Assembly (NCBI GenBank): GCA_035048815.1
Contig: JAUCBN010000012.1
Span: forward strand, 9,839,001 to 9,903,000
Reading direction: 5' to 3'
DNA length: 64,000 bases
Origin: Abelmoschus esculentus
Taxonomy: Eukaryota; Streptophyta; Magnoliopsida; Malvales; Malvaceae
The notes beneath the pieces were generated by a model. The model had not been told where the DNA came from. It saw nothing but the letters and a program-made list of their open reading frames with translations, and ran no database searches. The position numbers and the translations under genes are program-made. This document shows positions 1 to 13,802 of the stretch, one piece after another. Numbering within the stretch: position 1 is the stretch's first letter; every line of letters starts with the position of its first letter.

Positions 1-2164
1 TTAAACTTTAAAATCCAACCTAACTCGATCAGAATTATTTAAAAAATTTAAATTTTAGAGACTTAATTATGAAAAAATCAAATTTTAGGATTTAATTATA
101 AAAAAATAAAATTTTGAGATCTACTTGTAAAAATAAAATTTTAGTGACCTAATTGTATAAAATATATATAAAGAGGCATCATTATTGAAAATATTCTTAA
201 AATATATATGAATAGATTACACTATTAGTTCCAGTTCGGATTGAATTTTTTCCACCTAAAACCAAACCAGAACCAACCCGAGATCACCCTTTAAAAAACT
301 TGACTCGACACAAACCCGAATATTCTACTAAAAAATTTAACCCAATCAGATCAAAACGAATTAAAACCTATCAGATTCGAATTCCGTGCTTATCCCTAAT
401 TAAACGGGTTTGTCCATAAAACTAAAAAATCTAATTTTTGTCCAAATGAAAGTTGTCAGATAACGAACGTTCAAGACCTCAATGACAAATGAAGCCTATG
501 TATTAAATATATCGTAAGTAGAGTTATTTTCTTTTATCTTCACAATTTTCGTTGTATTATAATACTATTACGTATCTAATTAGGATTTATATTTAATACA
601 CTGACAGTAAAAATAAAAAATTTTTACAAATATTTTAGTTTTAGAAATTAGTAATTCAGTTTAAGGTTTAAAAATTAATATATTTAAAATTTAGAGTTTA
701 GATATTAAAGCTTATATTCTAAGATAATATGATTAAGGATATATGTTTTAATCTATAGATTTTAAAATTCAAATATAACCGTTAATCTCTAACTACAACC
801 CTTAATTCTAAAATATTTTACATAACTCTATGCTATAGATTGAACCATTAAATTCTAAAACCAACACGGTGGTGAAATTTTTTTGTATATGTTATTAATG
901 TATAAATTAATTAATTAATTAATATTTTAAAAATAAATGAAATATATGTCAAAAATCAAATCACTATAAATTATTGTGTTATTTTTATTATTTAGTTTCT
1001 TATTCATTAAAATAAAAATCTAATTCACGATAAATTATATTATAGGTCATTTCCGTTAAAACATGGGATCAACCAATTAAATGCAGTAAAAATATTAATT
1101 AAATAAATATATTTGATTGATTGATCACATAAATAACGTGATAAAAATTAATCATTCGAGTCCAACAATATTTTTACTAATTCATTAAATAAAAATTATT
1201 GATTCTTAATTCGGCAACTTAATATCCGTTTAGAAAATATTCTCGAACGAAAGCTAAATAAATCTTTCACATCTATAAATAATAAATAAATAAATATTTA
1301 ATTAAATTCAATTTTCTATCTTCTATGTACTATACCAATAATGTAAACCAAACTAAATTTAATACATTAACATTTATTATCGGATATTAGATTAAATTCT
1401 AATTTTTTTAGATATTTAAATTTAAATTGGTGATATAATAATATATATCCAATCCATATTTCAAATATCCAATCCATCTTTCGAATATCATTTTTCCAGA
1501 TAATTGGATAATTGAATAGAATTTTTAATATTTGATTATTTAAAAATATTTTTAATTTGATTATTTTTTTAAATTTAAAGCTTATATTTATGAAAATTTT
1601 AAATATAACAAACAATAAATTATTAAATATAACAAAATTAATATATATAAAAAATTTAATTATTTTAACTTTCAGATATAACAAACATCAAATTATTAAA
1701 AATATATATTTATAAAAAATAAACTTTTGATTTTTTAAAGTTTCAAATAATTTGAAACTTAAAATATTATGATCTGTATTCAATATAAAATATTTAAAAT
1801 TTAATCGAATATTAAATTCAAAAATAAAATTAAAAATCAGAATTTTTATATTAACTAATAAATAATTAAATTGAATGGATCAAATCAGATATTTTTAAAC
1901 GCACTTAATTATGGTGGCGTCAACTTAACAAATAATTATGTTTAGAATAAATTATACTTATTTTTTATTTGATTAGTGCTAGCTTTTTAGAAATAACGGT
2001 AAAAAGGTTGGCACCGCTATCCAACGCTCCAGCTTCATCGTCCACCGTGGGACCCAACTAAAATTTCCCTACACCCGGCTCCACCCAATCAACGAAAGGG
2101 AATTCAAAAGATTCACACAATGACGAAAATACCCTCAGCCTTTCCCCATATTTCCCACCGTACG
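1..2164. other. AT-rich intergenic DNA, no gene seen
   Basis: About 2.1 kb of very AT-rich sequence without a convincing coding region; the open frame at 1367-1684 on the minus strand is low-complexity (Ile/Lys/Phe/Asn only) and looks like chance. Positions about 27-165 hold three or four degenerate copies of a 35-40 bp unit built around AAATTTTAG and ACTTAATTAT. Positions about 230-400 have AACCCGAACC-type words like those in the hAT-like elements near 57-59 kb, probably a decayed insertion. Confidence 0.6.
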
Positions 2165-2210
2165 AGGAAAAAAAAGAAGAAACGTTCACTTTGCTCTCTG
2201 CTATTGGCCG

Positions 2211-2226
2211 CCTCTCTCTCTCTCTA
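2211..2226 (+). promoter_or_regulatory. CT-repeat (Y-patch-like) near the likely transcription start of the 3861-7292 gene
   Basis: A run of eight CT dinucleotides follows a GC-richer stretch (about 2020-2210), where base composition changes sharply from the AT-rich flank. Pyrimidine patches of this type are common at plant core promoters and 5' leaders. The leader probably contains an intron ending at the AG before 3757 (tatcttcag), because the start codon is 1.6 kb downstream. The exact start site is inferred. Confidence 0.35.
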
Positions 2227-3860
2227 AAAATCTGAACGGCCGGCGTCTTCCGTCACCGTTAAATTCCGAACTCCATCGGTTCTTTAACGCCGATCGTTAA
2301 CGCCGTTGGCTCCGCGCCTTTTCTCACCCTCTTGCTTCTGCACTTGCTTTCACTTTGTCGTTTGGTAATTCTGTTTAAAACCCTTAAATTACGGGGATTT
2401 TGTTTTCCTTTTCCTAATTTTCGAATTTTGAATTTTCCCGAGAAAACACATACACATCGTATCACTCGTTTAATGGCAAGTAATTAAATGCAAAGATTGG
2501 ATCTTTTCTTATTTTTGATGTTTTAAGGTTTTGAGTTTTCCTCTGTTTTTTTTTTAATTGTTTGAAGTGGAAGCTGAGTTGGGTAAATTTGTGAGTGCTC
2601 TGTTTTATTGTTGTTATTGTTATGTTTGGTTGCTGAGAAAGTTAAAGCAAAGTGGAAAATAATGGTTTGACTCATTGCTTTTCTCATGATCTGTTTCTTA
2701 ACTTCAAGTCTTTTTCTTCTGATTTTCTTGCAAGTCAATTTTAATCTTCTACACTTAGTATTTGATTTGGTGAACAGTCTTGATATTAGTCTATTTTCAT
2801 CAGAATTTAATGAAATTATGCTGTTTTCTTAATTCCTTTCAAAGGGTTTTTGAGGAGGATTTTAAAGGACTTGGAAATGGTGAGTGGGGTAATTTGGTAT
2901 TTTTGGTAATTTCACCTTGATGGGGTTGTTGTTGACTTGTTGTTGTGAATTAGGTCATTTTTAGATTGAATCTCAAGCTCAGCTCTGATAAATTATCTGT
3001 TTTACAATAGTTAATTGTATAATAGTTATATAATTGTTAATTGTTCATATTAGTATAATATGCATATATGTATAAACCTGGTCCTTGCAATTTGATTTCT
3101 AAAACCCTAGCCCTTTTGCTAAAGTTATAGTAACTGTTGGTTGGTTCATCTTTTCTTTTTGTCTGTGAATCTTAATTACTAACTTTTGCTTTGTAAGTTC
3201 TATTTTGGTTCTTTCCATATTGCACACCTTTGTTCTAAAGGCAAACCGGATAGTCCGAGAATCTTATGTGCTTAATTTGTTTCATGCATTTGCAGTAGCA
3301 TACTTAAATTTCATGTCCGAAATGACTTCGGGTAACATAACCCTAGTTCCGGCATTTTATATGTTTATATTGTCGTCTTGCTTTGCTGTTCCAACTAAAT
3401 GAATCATAGACCAAGGTTCCATCTTCATGGATTTTAGCATTTTAATATTATCACAGCGTAACCAGCATGCATGTTACTCTGTACCAGATACCTTCTGGTT
3501 TCATGATTGGTATCTCAATGCTGCATATGCTTTCTTTTCTTTCATTCTGATATATAAATTCCAATACTGAATTTCATATGAGTTGTATTGTGTGCACTGT
3601 GCACTTGTTTTTTTAGCCGAGATTTATTTCTATGGTATTTGTTTTATAGATTGTCCCCACATTCTCTAGTGATTTTGATGATGTTTTTGTGTGTTTGATG
3701 TCCTTTCCCCCTCTTTTTCTATTAACTTTTATGGTGTATGTATTATATCTTCAGGTTCTTTGAGGATCCATTCTTTCGAAGGTTGTTATAAAAGGACTCG
3801 GATTTCGTACCAGAAATTTTGTGAGCTTAAACTAGTTGTACTTGTTGATGATATATAGAG

Positions 3861-6800
3861 ATGAAGAAGTTGTTTTTCTTCAAATCCTCCTCTAGCAGTA
3901 GTAATGGTAATACCGTTGTTCCTTCACCGTCAGCAGACAAGCAAGTTTTATGGGAAAACACATTGGAAAGTGGGTTCAATGATCAACTTGGTGACAAGGC
4001 TGAATACAGTTTTCTAAGTCCTAGACGTTTCTTTGGAAAATCCCGAAAGCAAATACCCGGCAGCCCTAGCTTTAGTAACAGCCCAGCAGGTCTTCGAAGG
4101 AGTCATTCTTTGTCATCAGCAGCATTTCTTGTTGATGGTCTGGGACAAGAAGATTTTCCTTCCTCAAATGATCAAAATAGGTCTACTAATATTACTCCGA
4201 ATCAACAGTATGATCAATCATCTTGGTAAGGGATTTCTGCATTTGATGTGTTGTTTGTTTACGGAGTTTAAAATTATTGATTAGATCTCTTATTTTACTT
4301 GTATGAACTAAAGGTATTCCATTTCCACCATTGTTCTTGTGGTTTATTCCAGGCAAAGAACTCTTACTCCCGAGAAAAAATCCAAGGCTAAACGACGTGA
4401 AGCGGCAGCTAATGGTTTTGAGAGGCCCTATCCTTCTAGTTCTTCAAGGATACGCCATGATTCATCGGGAAGCTCTTCCTCTTGTTCTAGCAATGTGTCA
4501 AATAAAGTTGTGGACCGCTATATTGATGGAGAACAGCTGCAGGAAAGCAGTAAATCCAAGAACAGTTCTAAAATAAATAATATTGGAAATGGAGGTGGGA
4601 GGCTTCCTCCACTAGTTCACTATACAGCTCCTCCATCTCCAACAGAGAGTGTCAAAGAGAAGAAGTTCAATTCATTTAGGGAAACGAAAGGTACATGTCT
4701 TCAATTCTCGTCTAGAGACTTGGCCGAAAATGGATTCGGGCATGAGTCACCTCGGATGATTGCAAAGAATGTGATTGAGAGGCTTTCACGGACTCATATC
4801 CCAAGATCAAGTTCAAAGGAATTCGACCTTCATATTCCGATCACCACTGAAGATGTATATGGTGGTTACTTGAATAGATGCCCGGAGTCCAACTTGGATA
4901 TGTTGGCCCAAAATGGTTTGAACTCTTCCGAAAGAGAAGAGGATACAGATTTGGAGTTACAAAGAAGATCTAAAGAAGCTGGGGAGAGACTTTTGCTTCT
5001 TTCTGAAGCTCTTGAGCAGGAAAGCTTCCTTCGTAACATTAATGTTTTGTCTCTCGTTGAGACCATTAGAAGCCTTTCAGAGGACAAAATAAACCTGGCA
5101 CTTGAGGTTTCAGAACTTCTAGAGTCTAGAATTGCAGACAGAGATCATGCTAGGAAAGAAATGAGAATGGCAAGGGCAGAAATGGAGTCACGGACAAAAA
5201 AACTAGAGACGGAAAAACACGAGATACAGTTGGGATTGGAAAAGGAGTTGGATAGAAGGTCAAGCGATTGGTTGTCTAAGCTTGAGAAGTATAGCTTAGA
5301 AGAGCAAAGGCTTCGTGAACGAGTTAGAGAGCTTGCAGAGCAAAATGTTTCTCTTCAGAGGGAAGTCTCTTCCTTGAATGAAAAGGAAACAGAGACCAGA
5401 AGAATGATAACTTATTCCTCAGAACAACTTAAAGAGTCGACTAGAAGGGTCGAAACATTGAATGATGAGAATGAAGATCTAAGGCAAAATCTCTCCCAAT
5501 TGCAAGAGAGGCATCAAGCAGCAATAGAAGATACTGATTGCATTAGAAGAAATTTTGAAGAGAAAGATCAGGAGTGCAAGGAGTTGCAGAAGTCCATTGC
5601 CAGATTATTTCGAACCTGCAGTGAGCAAGAGAAAACAATTGAAGGGTTGCGAGAAGGATATAATCGGGAGACGGATAAGAAGCTTTCCGTGGAAAAGAAT
5701 GGAAATCAGGTGAAAATTTTGCAGATGGAGCAAATGAGGTTGACTGGAGTAGAATTGACCTTAAGAAGGGAAGTGGAGTCTTATAGACATGAACTTGATT
5801 CTCTTCGACATGAGAATATCATTTTACTGAACCGCTTAAAAGGTAATCAAAAAGACACTGGAACCTTAACCTTCAAGCTTGACAGGGAAACGTGGAATCG
5901 TGTAAGCTGCTTGCAGGACCAAGGACTGTCTATGCTTAATAAGAGCACCCAATTGTCTTCCAAGTTAATCGAGTTCGTCAAAGGAAAAGCTAGTCAGCTT
6001 CAAGAAACTCAGCAGGGTCTAGATGGTCAATTTATTGTTGAATCCGATATAAAGGTGCAATGCTTTAAACGTGGAATTGAAAGCCTAACAAAGAGTTTGC
6101 AGACAATATCCACTTTGCTACAGGATAAATCCACTCCAGTTGCCTTAGAAGCTCACTCAGAATCTATGAAACCAGACAATCAACCTTCTGAGGTAAGTTT
6201 TGGCTGAAATATAGAGTTGAAGCTAGTATATATTGAATCATCTTCCATTGCTCATTACCTTTTCAAGTATGTTCATTCATTAAACTTGTTCTTACTTTCA
6301 TAATAGATCTTTTAAGTTCATACTCACTTTTCTTGTGAAACTGTGCATCTGTCAGGAGGTTCTAAGAACGGAGCTTAAATCAGAAACATTGCTGACAAAT
6401 TTGTTGAGAGAAAAGCTATATTCAAAAGAGCTTGAAGTCGAACAGTTACAAGCTGAGGTGGGAGCAGCTGTAAGAGGTAACGAGATCCTTAGATGTGAAG
6501 TACAAAATGCAATGGACAACATTTCCTGCCTCACCCACAGATTGAAGGATCTTGAACTGCAGGTAGCTTTTGATCTTTAAATGTTATTCGTTTGCTGCAT
6601 GTGTGCGAACTCTTTCTTCTTATCTTGCCTGTGAATATCTAGTGTGAACGAAATTGTTACAAGGATGTAAAAAATCTAGAAAGAAGCAGCATAGTAAAAA
6701 CTGCAGTTGGTAGAATTAGAGACTAGGGAAATCAAACTATTTTTGCAACAAGCGCAGGACATGGTATCTTAGAGTTTGATTTAAGTGCATACATGTAGTT

Positions 6801-7292
6801 GCTTGATGTTTTGTGGTTGCCGCACATTCTTTGTTTCCGATATTCTGAAGTTCAAAAGCATATACCTTATCTTTTGTTAATTGTTGTCACCATTGTGGTG
6901 TTGCCTTACCCTTCACATTAAGACCACCCTTGTGAAAGCTTATAAAAATTATTTGGCTTTGACATGAGCAGATGCTAAAGAAAGACGATACCATAAGCCG
7001 TCTTCAGAACGATTTGCAAGAATCAATGAAGGAACTAACGATCTTGAGGGGGATACTGCCTCAGGTTTCCGAAGAAAGAGATTTGATGTGGGAAGAGGTG
7101 AAGCAATATAGTGAGAAGAACATGCTATTGAACTCAGAGGTAATCATATTGAAAAAAAAGATAGAAACTTTGGATGAGGATGTACTTTTAAAGGAGGGTC
7201 AAATAACGATCTTGAAAGACACCTTAAGCAACAACAAAACTTTTAACCTTCTCGGCAGTCCTGATTTGACTCGAGAATTCCTCCTGGAATGA
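3861..7292 (+). CDS. Long coiled-coil protein of unknown function (plant myosin-heavy-chain-like / DUF7653-type), 910 aa
   Basis: Four coding exons splice in frame with GT-AG borders: 3861-4225, 4353-6192, 6356-6562 and 6972-7292, giving 910 residues. The N-terminal about 120 residues are basic and Ser-rich with the motif SPRRFFGKSRKQIPGSPSFS followed by LRRSHSLSS, typical of a plant family annotated only as coiled-coil or myosin-like. Residues about 130-310 remain Ser/Pro-rich and probably disordered. From about residue 320 to the end there are near-continuous heptads rich in Glu, Lys, Leu and Arg. No signal peptide or membrane segment is visible, so a cytosolic or cytoskeletal scaffold role is plausible but inferred. 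The start is the first ATG after the likely leader-intron acceptor. The neighbouring nitrilase gene converges on it. The reading frame is intact; I do not recognise a catalytic domain. Confidence 0.85.
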
Positions 7293-8109
7293 TCAGTTGA
7301 AAGGTTGGTTTCGGTTTTATGGGCGGGGTGGCTGAACATATTGTTCATAGGTTTATATATAGTATTTTATACTTTTGAATTTGTGTTGTTGAGGTTGCTT
7401 TTGGTTCTTTCTTTGTTTTGATTGAAGTATTGGGTGAGGAAAGAAGTGAAAAGGGACAGTTTGATTCTTTGTTATAGATTGAAAGTCATACAAATTGCAT
7501 ATGGTTGGTTTTCATCTCATAAAACCACATGAAATTTCATTTCTTGATTCAATCAAAGAATTTGTTCGACTCGTTTTCTCGAGTTCCTGGCAAGGTTGAA
7601 CTCTTAAAGCTAGTATCATTGGTTAGACCGATCGGTTTAAGATAATTTTATTTGTGTTCTTTCTTCTTTATTTAAAGTCGTGCCAGTTACTGATCTTTAT
7701 GTGTAAATCATAACATGAAACATGATAATGCCATTTTCTAAGGTCTGGATCTAGCAAGCATCGGATAACATATACAGTTAAAGTTTTCTCAAGTTTTTCA
7801 CATACAGATGATTTCTGGAGATTATATCCTTATACCATGTGTCGAATACGAATATTTCAAAAAAAATGAAGAGTCGAAACTATGAACCCTGCAAGTTGTA
7901 ATTTTCAAAGGTTTCTCACATGTTTATTACAGAAAAGAGACACCATGATATAGTTTTGCCAGAAAACTGTAAGAAAGAGAGTTGAAGAACAATCCTTTGA
8001 AACTATTGAAGACATTAATGAACTAACATACCTTCCTTTGAGTGCATAAAGGAGTTGAACTGGCTTTGACTTGCATATGAACGATAGTGAAAGGTGATCG
8101 GCTTGACAA
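7293..8109. other. Convergent 3' flanks of two genes
   Basis: About 0.8 kb between the stop codons of the coiled-coil gene (+) and the nitrilase gene (-). It should hold both 3' UTRs; T-rich sequence after 7293 and A/T-rich words near 7860 are compatible with polyadenylation signals, but none is decisive. No other gene is supported here. Confidence 0.5.
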
Positions 8110-11100
8110 TCACAAGGGTGTAGGTCTCCAAAAGTCGAATGGTTTTCGATGCTGAGAAATAACAGCGAAAACGGTATAATGAGATGCAGCTTCTGCAATT
8201 GGCATACCTTAAAAGAAATAGTTAGGAATTAACCTTTGCAATTGGCATCTTTCCTCTCACTGAATCTATCAAAGAGAAATCAATGTCGGCAACAGTGATC
8301 CCAGTCGATAGTCGATCTGAAAAAATAATGCACTTAAATTGCCATCACAAGCACTGAAGTGATGAGAAAGCAATTCAATTCATTATTAAGTTGTTCCGAG
8401 GAAATAATCTACATTGCTTTGATTCTTCATTTTTCTTAAATTTTGTGATATATATGAATATATATATATATATAATAACCCTTCAAGAGCAGTCCAAATA
8501 CATGAAAAAACTAAGAATGATAAACAAACTCATTTTGGACTCGTACTTGTATTCGACAATCACATCTGAGTCCAAGTAACATAAGAAATAACCACACAAA
8601 ATTCAATTAACAGCAGTGGAACTTCATCGAACCTGGTAATCGGCCAACTACTGTTCCCCATGGATCGATTATTAGAGTCTCCCCATAGCTTTCTCTTTTC
8701 TCACTGTGTTTTCCAGCTTGAGCAGATGCAATGACCTGATGACGAATTTTTCTTGTCATTCTCGGAAAGTAAGAAGCATACAACAAGTGATAAAAGATTG
8801 GAAGATTGGCTCATCAATGAACTAAATTTATCATTCTAGAGAATAAAGATTCAAGTAAATGTGTGGTGGAAAATGGAAAAGGATTCTGTACATAGCACTG
8901 AGTCTCGATCGCACGAGCACGAAGAAGGACCTCCCAATGTGCCTGACCAGTAACTGGGGTGAAAGCTGAAGGTACCAATATGACCTACAAAACATATTAC
9001 ATGAAGAAACTTTACAACATTAATCAAAGTGATCGTACAGGAAGGTGTAGACTGGAGGTCTGATCCCACCTGTGCATCGTGATGGAACCGTAACTGCTGG
9101 TAAAGTTCTGGGAATCTCAAGTCGTAGCAGACCGTCAATCCCAAACGTCCGATAGGACTGTCTACTGCAGCAATATCCTTCCCTGGAAACATGATAGTAT
9201 TGATTAGATAGAGCTTAAAAATAGCTCTCTTGCAAACAAAAACAGCTTATTCTCTGAAAATGCAGGACCATGCTACTCTGATATTCTAAACAAAATCATC
9301 GGTTATACTCTTTCGGGGAATTCACAAGAAATCAAAAGACAAACCGATTGAATCACTTATACATTCATCAGGACTCAGATCCATAGCAAGAATCATGAAA
9401 TATAAAATCAGATTGGAGTTGGACCAATAATGTATAACAATATGAGAAGTTAACCTGGTTCAGTAAAGCTGCTTTCCTTGTACACTGCTCCTCCTGGAAC
9501 ATCCACATCAAATCTTCCAATATATCAAGAACATGATGTCAATAAACCCATATTAACAAGATAACAGAAGAAATGTCATATCAAATTTTAAAAGTTTAAT
9601 TTAAAAGCCAACAAATTACAGAAGCTTTTCTAACTCAGTATGTTTCGTAATACGACTGGTTGAAAAGGAAATGGAAAAAAAAACAGTGTCTCAGAGAAAT
9701 ATAAGCATCTTACAAGTGTATCTTACTGTAAGTGCTCCTAATGTTGCCAGCATCATCAATTATAACATGTGTGTTTCGCAAGCGTGCATCATCAGGTCCT
9801 TTCTCTTGGAAACCTCCTAGGGACAACCAAATGCCACATTCTCTGCATTCATGTCAATTAAGTCAATCTCAACAACTCAAAATTATTTATTATGTGCAGA
9901 TAGAAGCGGGAGCCAGAAAATTTGGATTGCGATGTCAGAATTTAAAAAAATAATGCATAATACTCTTTTAAAGTGGTATCAATATTTTTTAAAGTTGTGT
10001 CAATTTTATTTTTATTATTTTTACATAAAATTTATGAAGAAATAAAAAAAATGGGGTGTCAACCGAAAACTCTTTTGCTAAATGTGGCTCTGCTACTGTG
10101 TGCAGATAATCAATACTAAAACACAATCAAAATCGTTCAATGTAATTAAAAGAAGTGAAGAAGCATCCAATTGCCAATAATGATTCATTGATTTTTTTCC
10201 TTCTCTCAAGGAAGCAATAAAGTTAATCACAAGTAATCAGTAAGTGATAGATTATGAATATTTCTCAAACTCGAATGCGAGTATCTGATACAACTATGTC
10301 TCCGAGTTCTTAAACAGGTATGTTTAATTTTTCTGAGTTTTTTCATGCATTGGGAAGACTTATGGAAAGTTAAATCCTAATACTCATGTCCGATATGGAT
10401 AGTTCAAGAAAAACAAAGAACTCAAGCAACATAGCAATGTTATGTACTTAAATTTTTCCTAAAATACATGTGTTAAACACATAATCAAAAGTGGGTATAA
10501 AGGTATGATTCTCCAAATATATATTTTCTTGAAAAACGAGTAAATTCATGCAGGTCATATACACATTCGGTGCACACCTCGGCCCCCGAGTCCAAGTACC
10601 AAAAGGCACAAGATACACATTGTTAAAGAAAATACAAATGTTGCATATACAATAAAAACAATCCAAGAGAAAATAAGAGCAATAACAGTCAGTACCTTGC
10701 TAAAGAGCAATATCTTTGCATGATTGGTCCATCTAAAGGCTCTGCAATCAAAAGACTATCCCCAGATTTTTGACCCACGTAGGAGAAATTTTCAGGCAAA
10801 CAAATCATTTTTGCCCCAGCTGAAACTGCTTCCTTCAAATCAAACAAACCCAGAAATATAATTCAGCACAATAATATACATTAAAACACCAAAACCCTAT
10901 AATATTTTCCTAAATTTTGACTATAAAGTAAAATGCAATTATCAAATACTAAATCCATGTAATATGAGCAAATTAATACAGATTTTCTCTCAACTTCTAA
11001 TTCTTCAAAACTATTGCTTGCTACCATCTAAATTCACGTTTTCTTAAAATGATCAAACAACTTATAAGAGAATATAAGAATGAATAAGCTTTGATCTACG

Positions 11101-11413
11101 AAGGAAATCGTAAAATAATTACAATTTTCACACAGATGATTCAAATTAATGATACTGAAAATGAAAGCATTGTGAATATTATCTCTACTTTGACGAGGCG
11201 GGAACAAGTGGAGAAATTCGAGGCGATGTCGTTGATGGAGGTCATCTGTGCGGCGGCGACTCGGACTGAGTTGGGTGCTGCTGTCATGGCTGACTCGGCG
11301 CTTGACCGTGCCGTCGAAGGGTTGGCGTAAGAGCTGACGTGGCTTGATCTGAATGGACGATGAAAAGAAGCGCCGTTGAGACTACAGTTTAGCAGCATAG
11401 ATTCAGTGAACAC
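8110..11413 (-). CDS. Nitrilase-family deaminated glutathione amidase, plastid/mitochondrial-type N-terminus, 327 aa
   Basis: Nine exons join in frame on the minus strand: 11413-11189, 10832-10696, 9842-9714, 9513-9455, 9182-9070, 8984-8892, 8735-8633, 8316-8234 and 8151-8110, giving 327 residues and a TGA stop. Every intron has GT-AG ends. The carbon-nitrogen hydrolase fold starts near residue 50 (RVAAAQMTS). The catalytic triad is complete: Glu89 in LPENFSY, Lys161 in KIHLFD, Cys202 in VCYDLRFPE. Family members close to Arabidopsis At4g08790 and mammalian Nit1 hydrolyse deaminated glutathione, a metabolite-repair step, to a 2-oxoglutarate and dipeptide-type product. The first about 45 residues are Ser/Ala/Arg-rich with few acids, consistent with an organelle transit peptide; an internal Met43 could give a cytosolic form. 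Intron 2 is 853 bp. A hAT-type MITE sits about 240 bp upstream of the start codon. Confidence 0.9.
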
Positions 11414-11652
11414 GACGATTGTTATTAATCAGAGAAATATTATAGGACAAGTTCTCGTCCATGAAGGGCATGGAAGATGGATAAATTATAAATTTCATCA
11501 CCCAATTTTATTATTGTCTTTATTTTAATCATTACAGTTTAAAATTTTTTAATTATTCATTTAATTTTAATAATGTCATTTTTCACTTAATTTACTATCA
11601 CTCAATTTTACAATCATTTCTATTTTACAAACGGTATAATAATATGATTAAT

Positions 11653-12153
11653 TAGGGATGTGCATTATTATGTTTTAATTAAATTAACTGATCGAACTAA
11701 AATTATTTTAGTTATTTCGGTCAGTTAATTTTTGATAAATTTGGTTAATATTTATTTTTTTTAATTTGATTATCGGTTAATTCGGTTCAAAATCGGTTAA
11801 TTAACCGAAATTATTATGTATTAAATATTATATATTTATTTTTAGTCATTTAAGTTTTAAAAATTATAAGATATTCATTAAATTTTTTATATTATAAAAT
11901 GATCACTAAATTTTGTATTAAATTAGTATAAAATAAAAATTTAGTGACTAAAAAATTATTTTAGCATAATTTAGTAACTTATTATATAATTTAACCAAAA
12001 TTTATAATAAATTTTGGTTAATTTGGCTAATTAATCGAAATGATTTCGATTCGGTTAATTCAGTAAAAGGTAATTTGATACGGTTTAAGATTTTAAAAAT
12101 TTTGGTTAATTTGATTCGGCCACCGACCCAAATTAACCGAATGCACACCCCTA
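11653..12153. mobile_element. hAT-type MITE, 501 bp
   Basis: Ends are TAGGGATGTGCAT on the left and the complement of TAGGGGTGTGCAT on the right, a 13-bp imperfect terminal inverted repeat. It is bounded by a perfect 8-bp duplication TGATTAAT at 11645-11652 and 12154-12161, the length typical of hAT elements. The interior is AT-rich, with repeated GGTTAATTCGGTT-type words, and has no coding capacity. It lies in the upstream region of the nitrilase gene. Confidence 0.85.
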
Positions 12154-12161
12154 TGATTAAT

Positions 12162-13793
12162 GATCCAACGACTCATTAAAACGATATAGTGTTATTTTTT
12201 TATAAAATGTTAAAATTTTAATTTTTTTATATTTTATCTATTACTAATAGAAAAAAAATATTTTTTTTTATTTTTTCTTCAAATTCTTAACTTTTTAAAT
12301 TTAAATACTAAAAAAAAAGTCAATTTAGGTGAATAATAAAATTGAGAGAAAATGAAAAAAATAGGTGTATTTGAAAAATATTTGAGAGAATAGGTCAAAA
12401 GAAACAGTGTTCTTTAGACATCGACACCAAGTGGCGAGGTTCATGTACACCGTTGATTTTAGTTCAATCTAATGGTCAATACAGACCTAGACCTATATCC
12501 AAAAAAATACTGTTCATTTTGATCTATTTTCCTAAATACCATAAACTCATCTATTTCCCTAATTATAATCACAAACATCGTTATTTCCTTAAATTTAAAA
12601 AAAAAAAACATTTTTTTTAGCTTTATTCTAATTTTTTGTTTTTGCTTGAAACATTCTTATTTTTTGTTTACAGTCAAACTAATTTGTAGCTTTAATTTTA
12701 TAGAAAACCCAAATAGCTATTTTTAGGTGTATATAAAAATTACAAGAATTAAGCTTTAAAAAATTTTCAATCATAGACATATTGATTGGATTGTCATTAG
12801 TTATTTTAAGGTGTTTGAATGATCATTTTATTCTCCCAAATAAATTTTTAGTTGTTGGTAAGTTGATGATGAATTAAAATCTTTGAGATATTTCTGATGT
12901 TACTCGTATCGATATTTGAAGGTTCGATATTAGTATACCCTTTTTATAAAAAATATCCGTCGTAGGTTAAAAGTGTATAGAGATTTTAAAAGCCCTAGGA
13001 AAATTTCAAAACTTTTATGCCAAACGTTTTGAAACATATAACAAGGTTTCGAAACTTTAGTGCATGTATGGAAGGTGTTGTTTCGGTATGCAATTTTGAA
13101 TCTCGAATTTGATTTTAAAACGTGTATCAGTATATTAAGACCTATGAAATCGTTTCAAACATATTTTTAAATTATTTAAATTTTAAATAAATTTTGTAAT
13201 ATTTTAAACTAATCTAAAACTCTATAATATAATTTTTTTAAACACAAAGCACCAGCTCTTTTATCTCTGTTTTTTTTTTAATTTCTGTTTTTAGTTTTAT
13301 TAATGGAATGATTATAAAAAATATTATAATTCCGTATATGTTGATCGGTTAATTCGAACGATAGATGTCATTATCCTTGTAACGAAGGATAATCAAATTA
13401 CTTATAATTGAAGGGTATTGATTTGACCTTATAGGATTATTTTTTAAAACTCGAATTCGGGTTAAATTGGTTTTAATGGTTAAATCAGGTTCATTTGAAA
13501 TTAAGTTGATAAATCTTTTTTTATTGTCTTTTGGTTTTCAGGGTCTTGCCTTGATTAATCCGGACCAACTCGTGTCGCACATTTAATTTTAGTAGCTGAG
13601 TCTCTTAGTACGGATTTCATGCATACACAACATCTCGAATCTTAAACTTGTTTAAGAAGAATCAAATTACTTTTTATTTGGATCGACGATAAATTGAAAA
13701 TCTTTAATTTGACTTGAGATGCTAATTATAATGCTCATCTTTATATGTTTTTAATTATCTTCTTATTTTATTGAATGAAAGCTAAATAATTAC
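12162..13793. other. AT-rich intergenic DNA with decayed repeat sequence
   Basis: No coding region is supported. Positions about 12900-13110 contain scattered GTATCGATA, GGTTTCGAAAC and TTTCGGTATG words, resembling the paired TATCGAAAC motifs of the solo LTR at 45403-46544, so this may be a heavily decayed copy of that LTR family. The rest is poly-A/T rich sequence without structure I can name. Confidence 0.4.
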
Positions 13794-13802
13794 TATAATA
13801 TC

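Noticed and set aside
1367..1684. Minus-strand 105-aa open frame
   Set aside because: Low-complexity Ile/Lys/Phe/Asn composition in AT-rich DNA; no domain or gene structure.
7905..8198. Minus-strand 97-aa open frame
   Set aside because: Wrong frame over the last nitrilase exon; the spliced frame gives the conserved C-terminus HRKPFDFWRPTPL and a stop at 8110.
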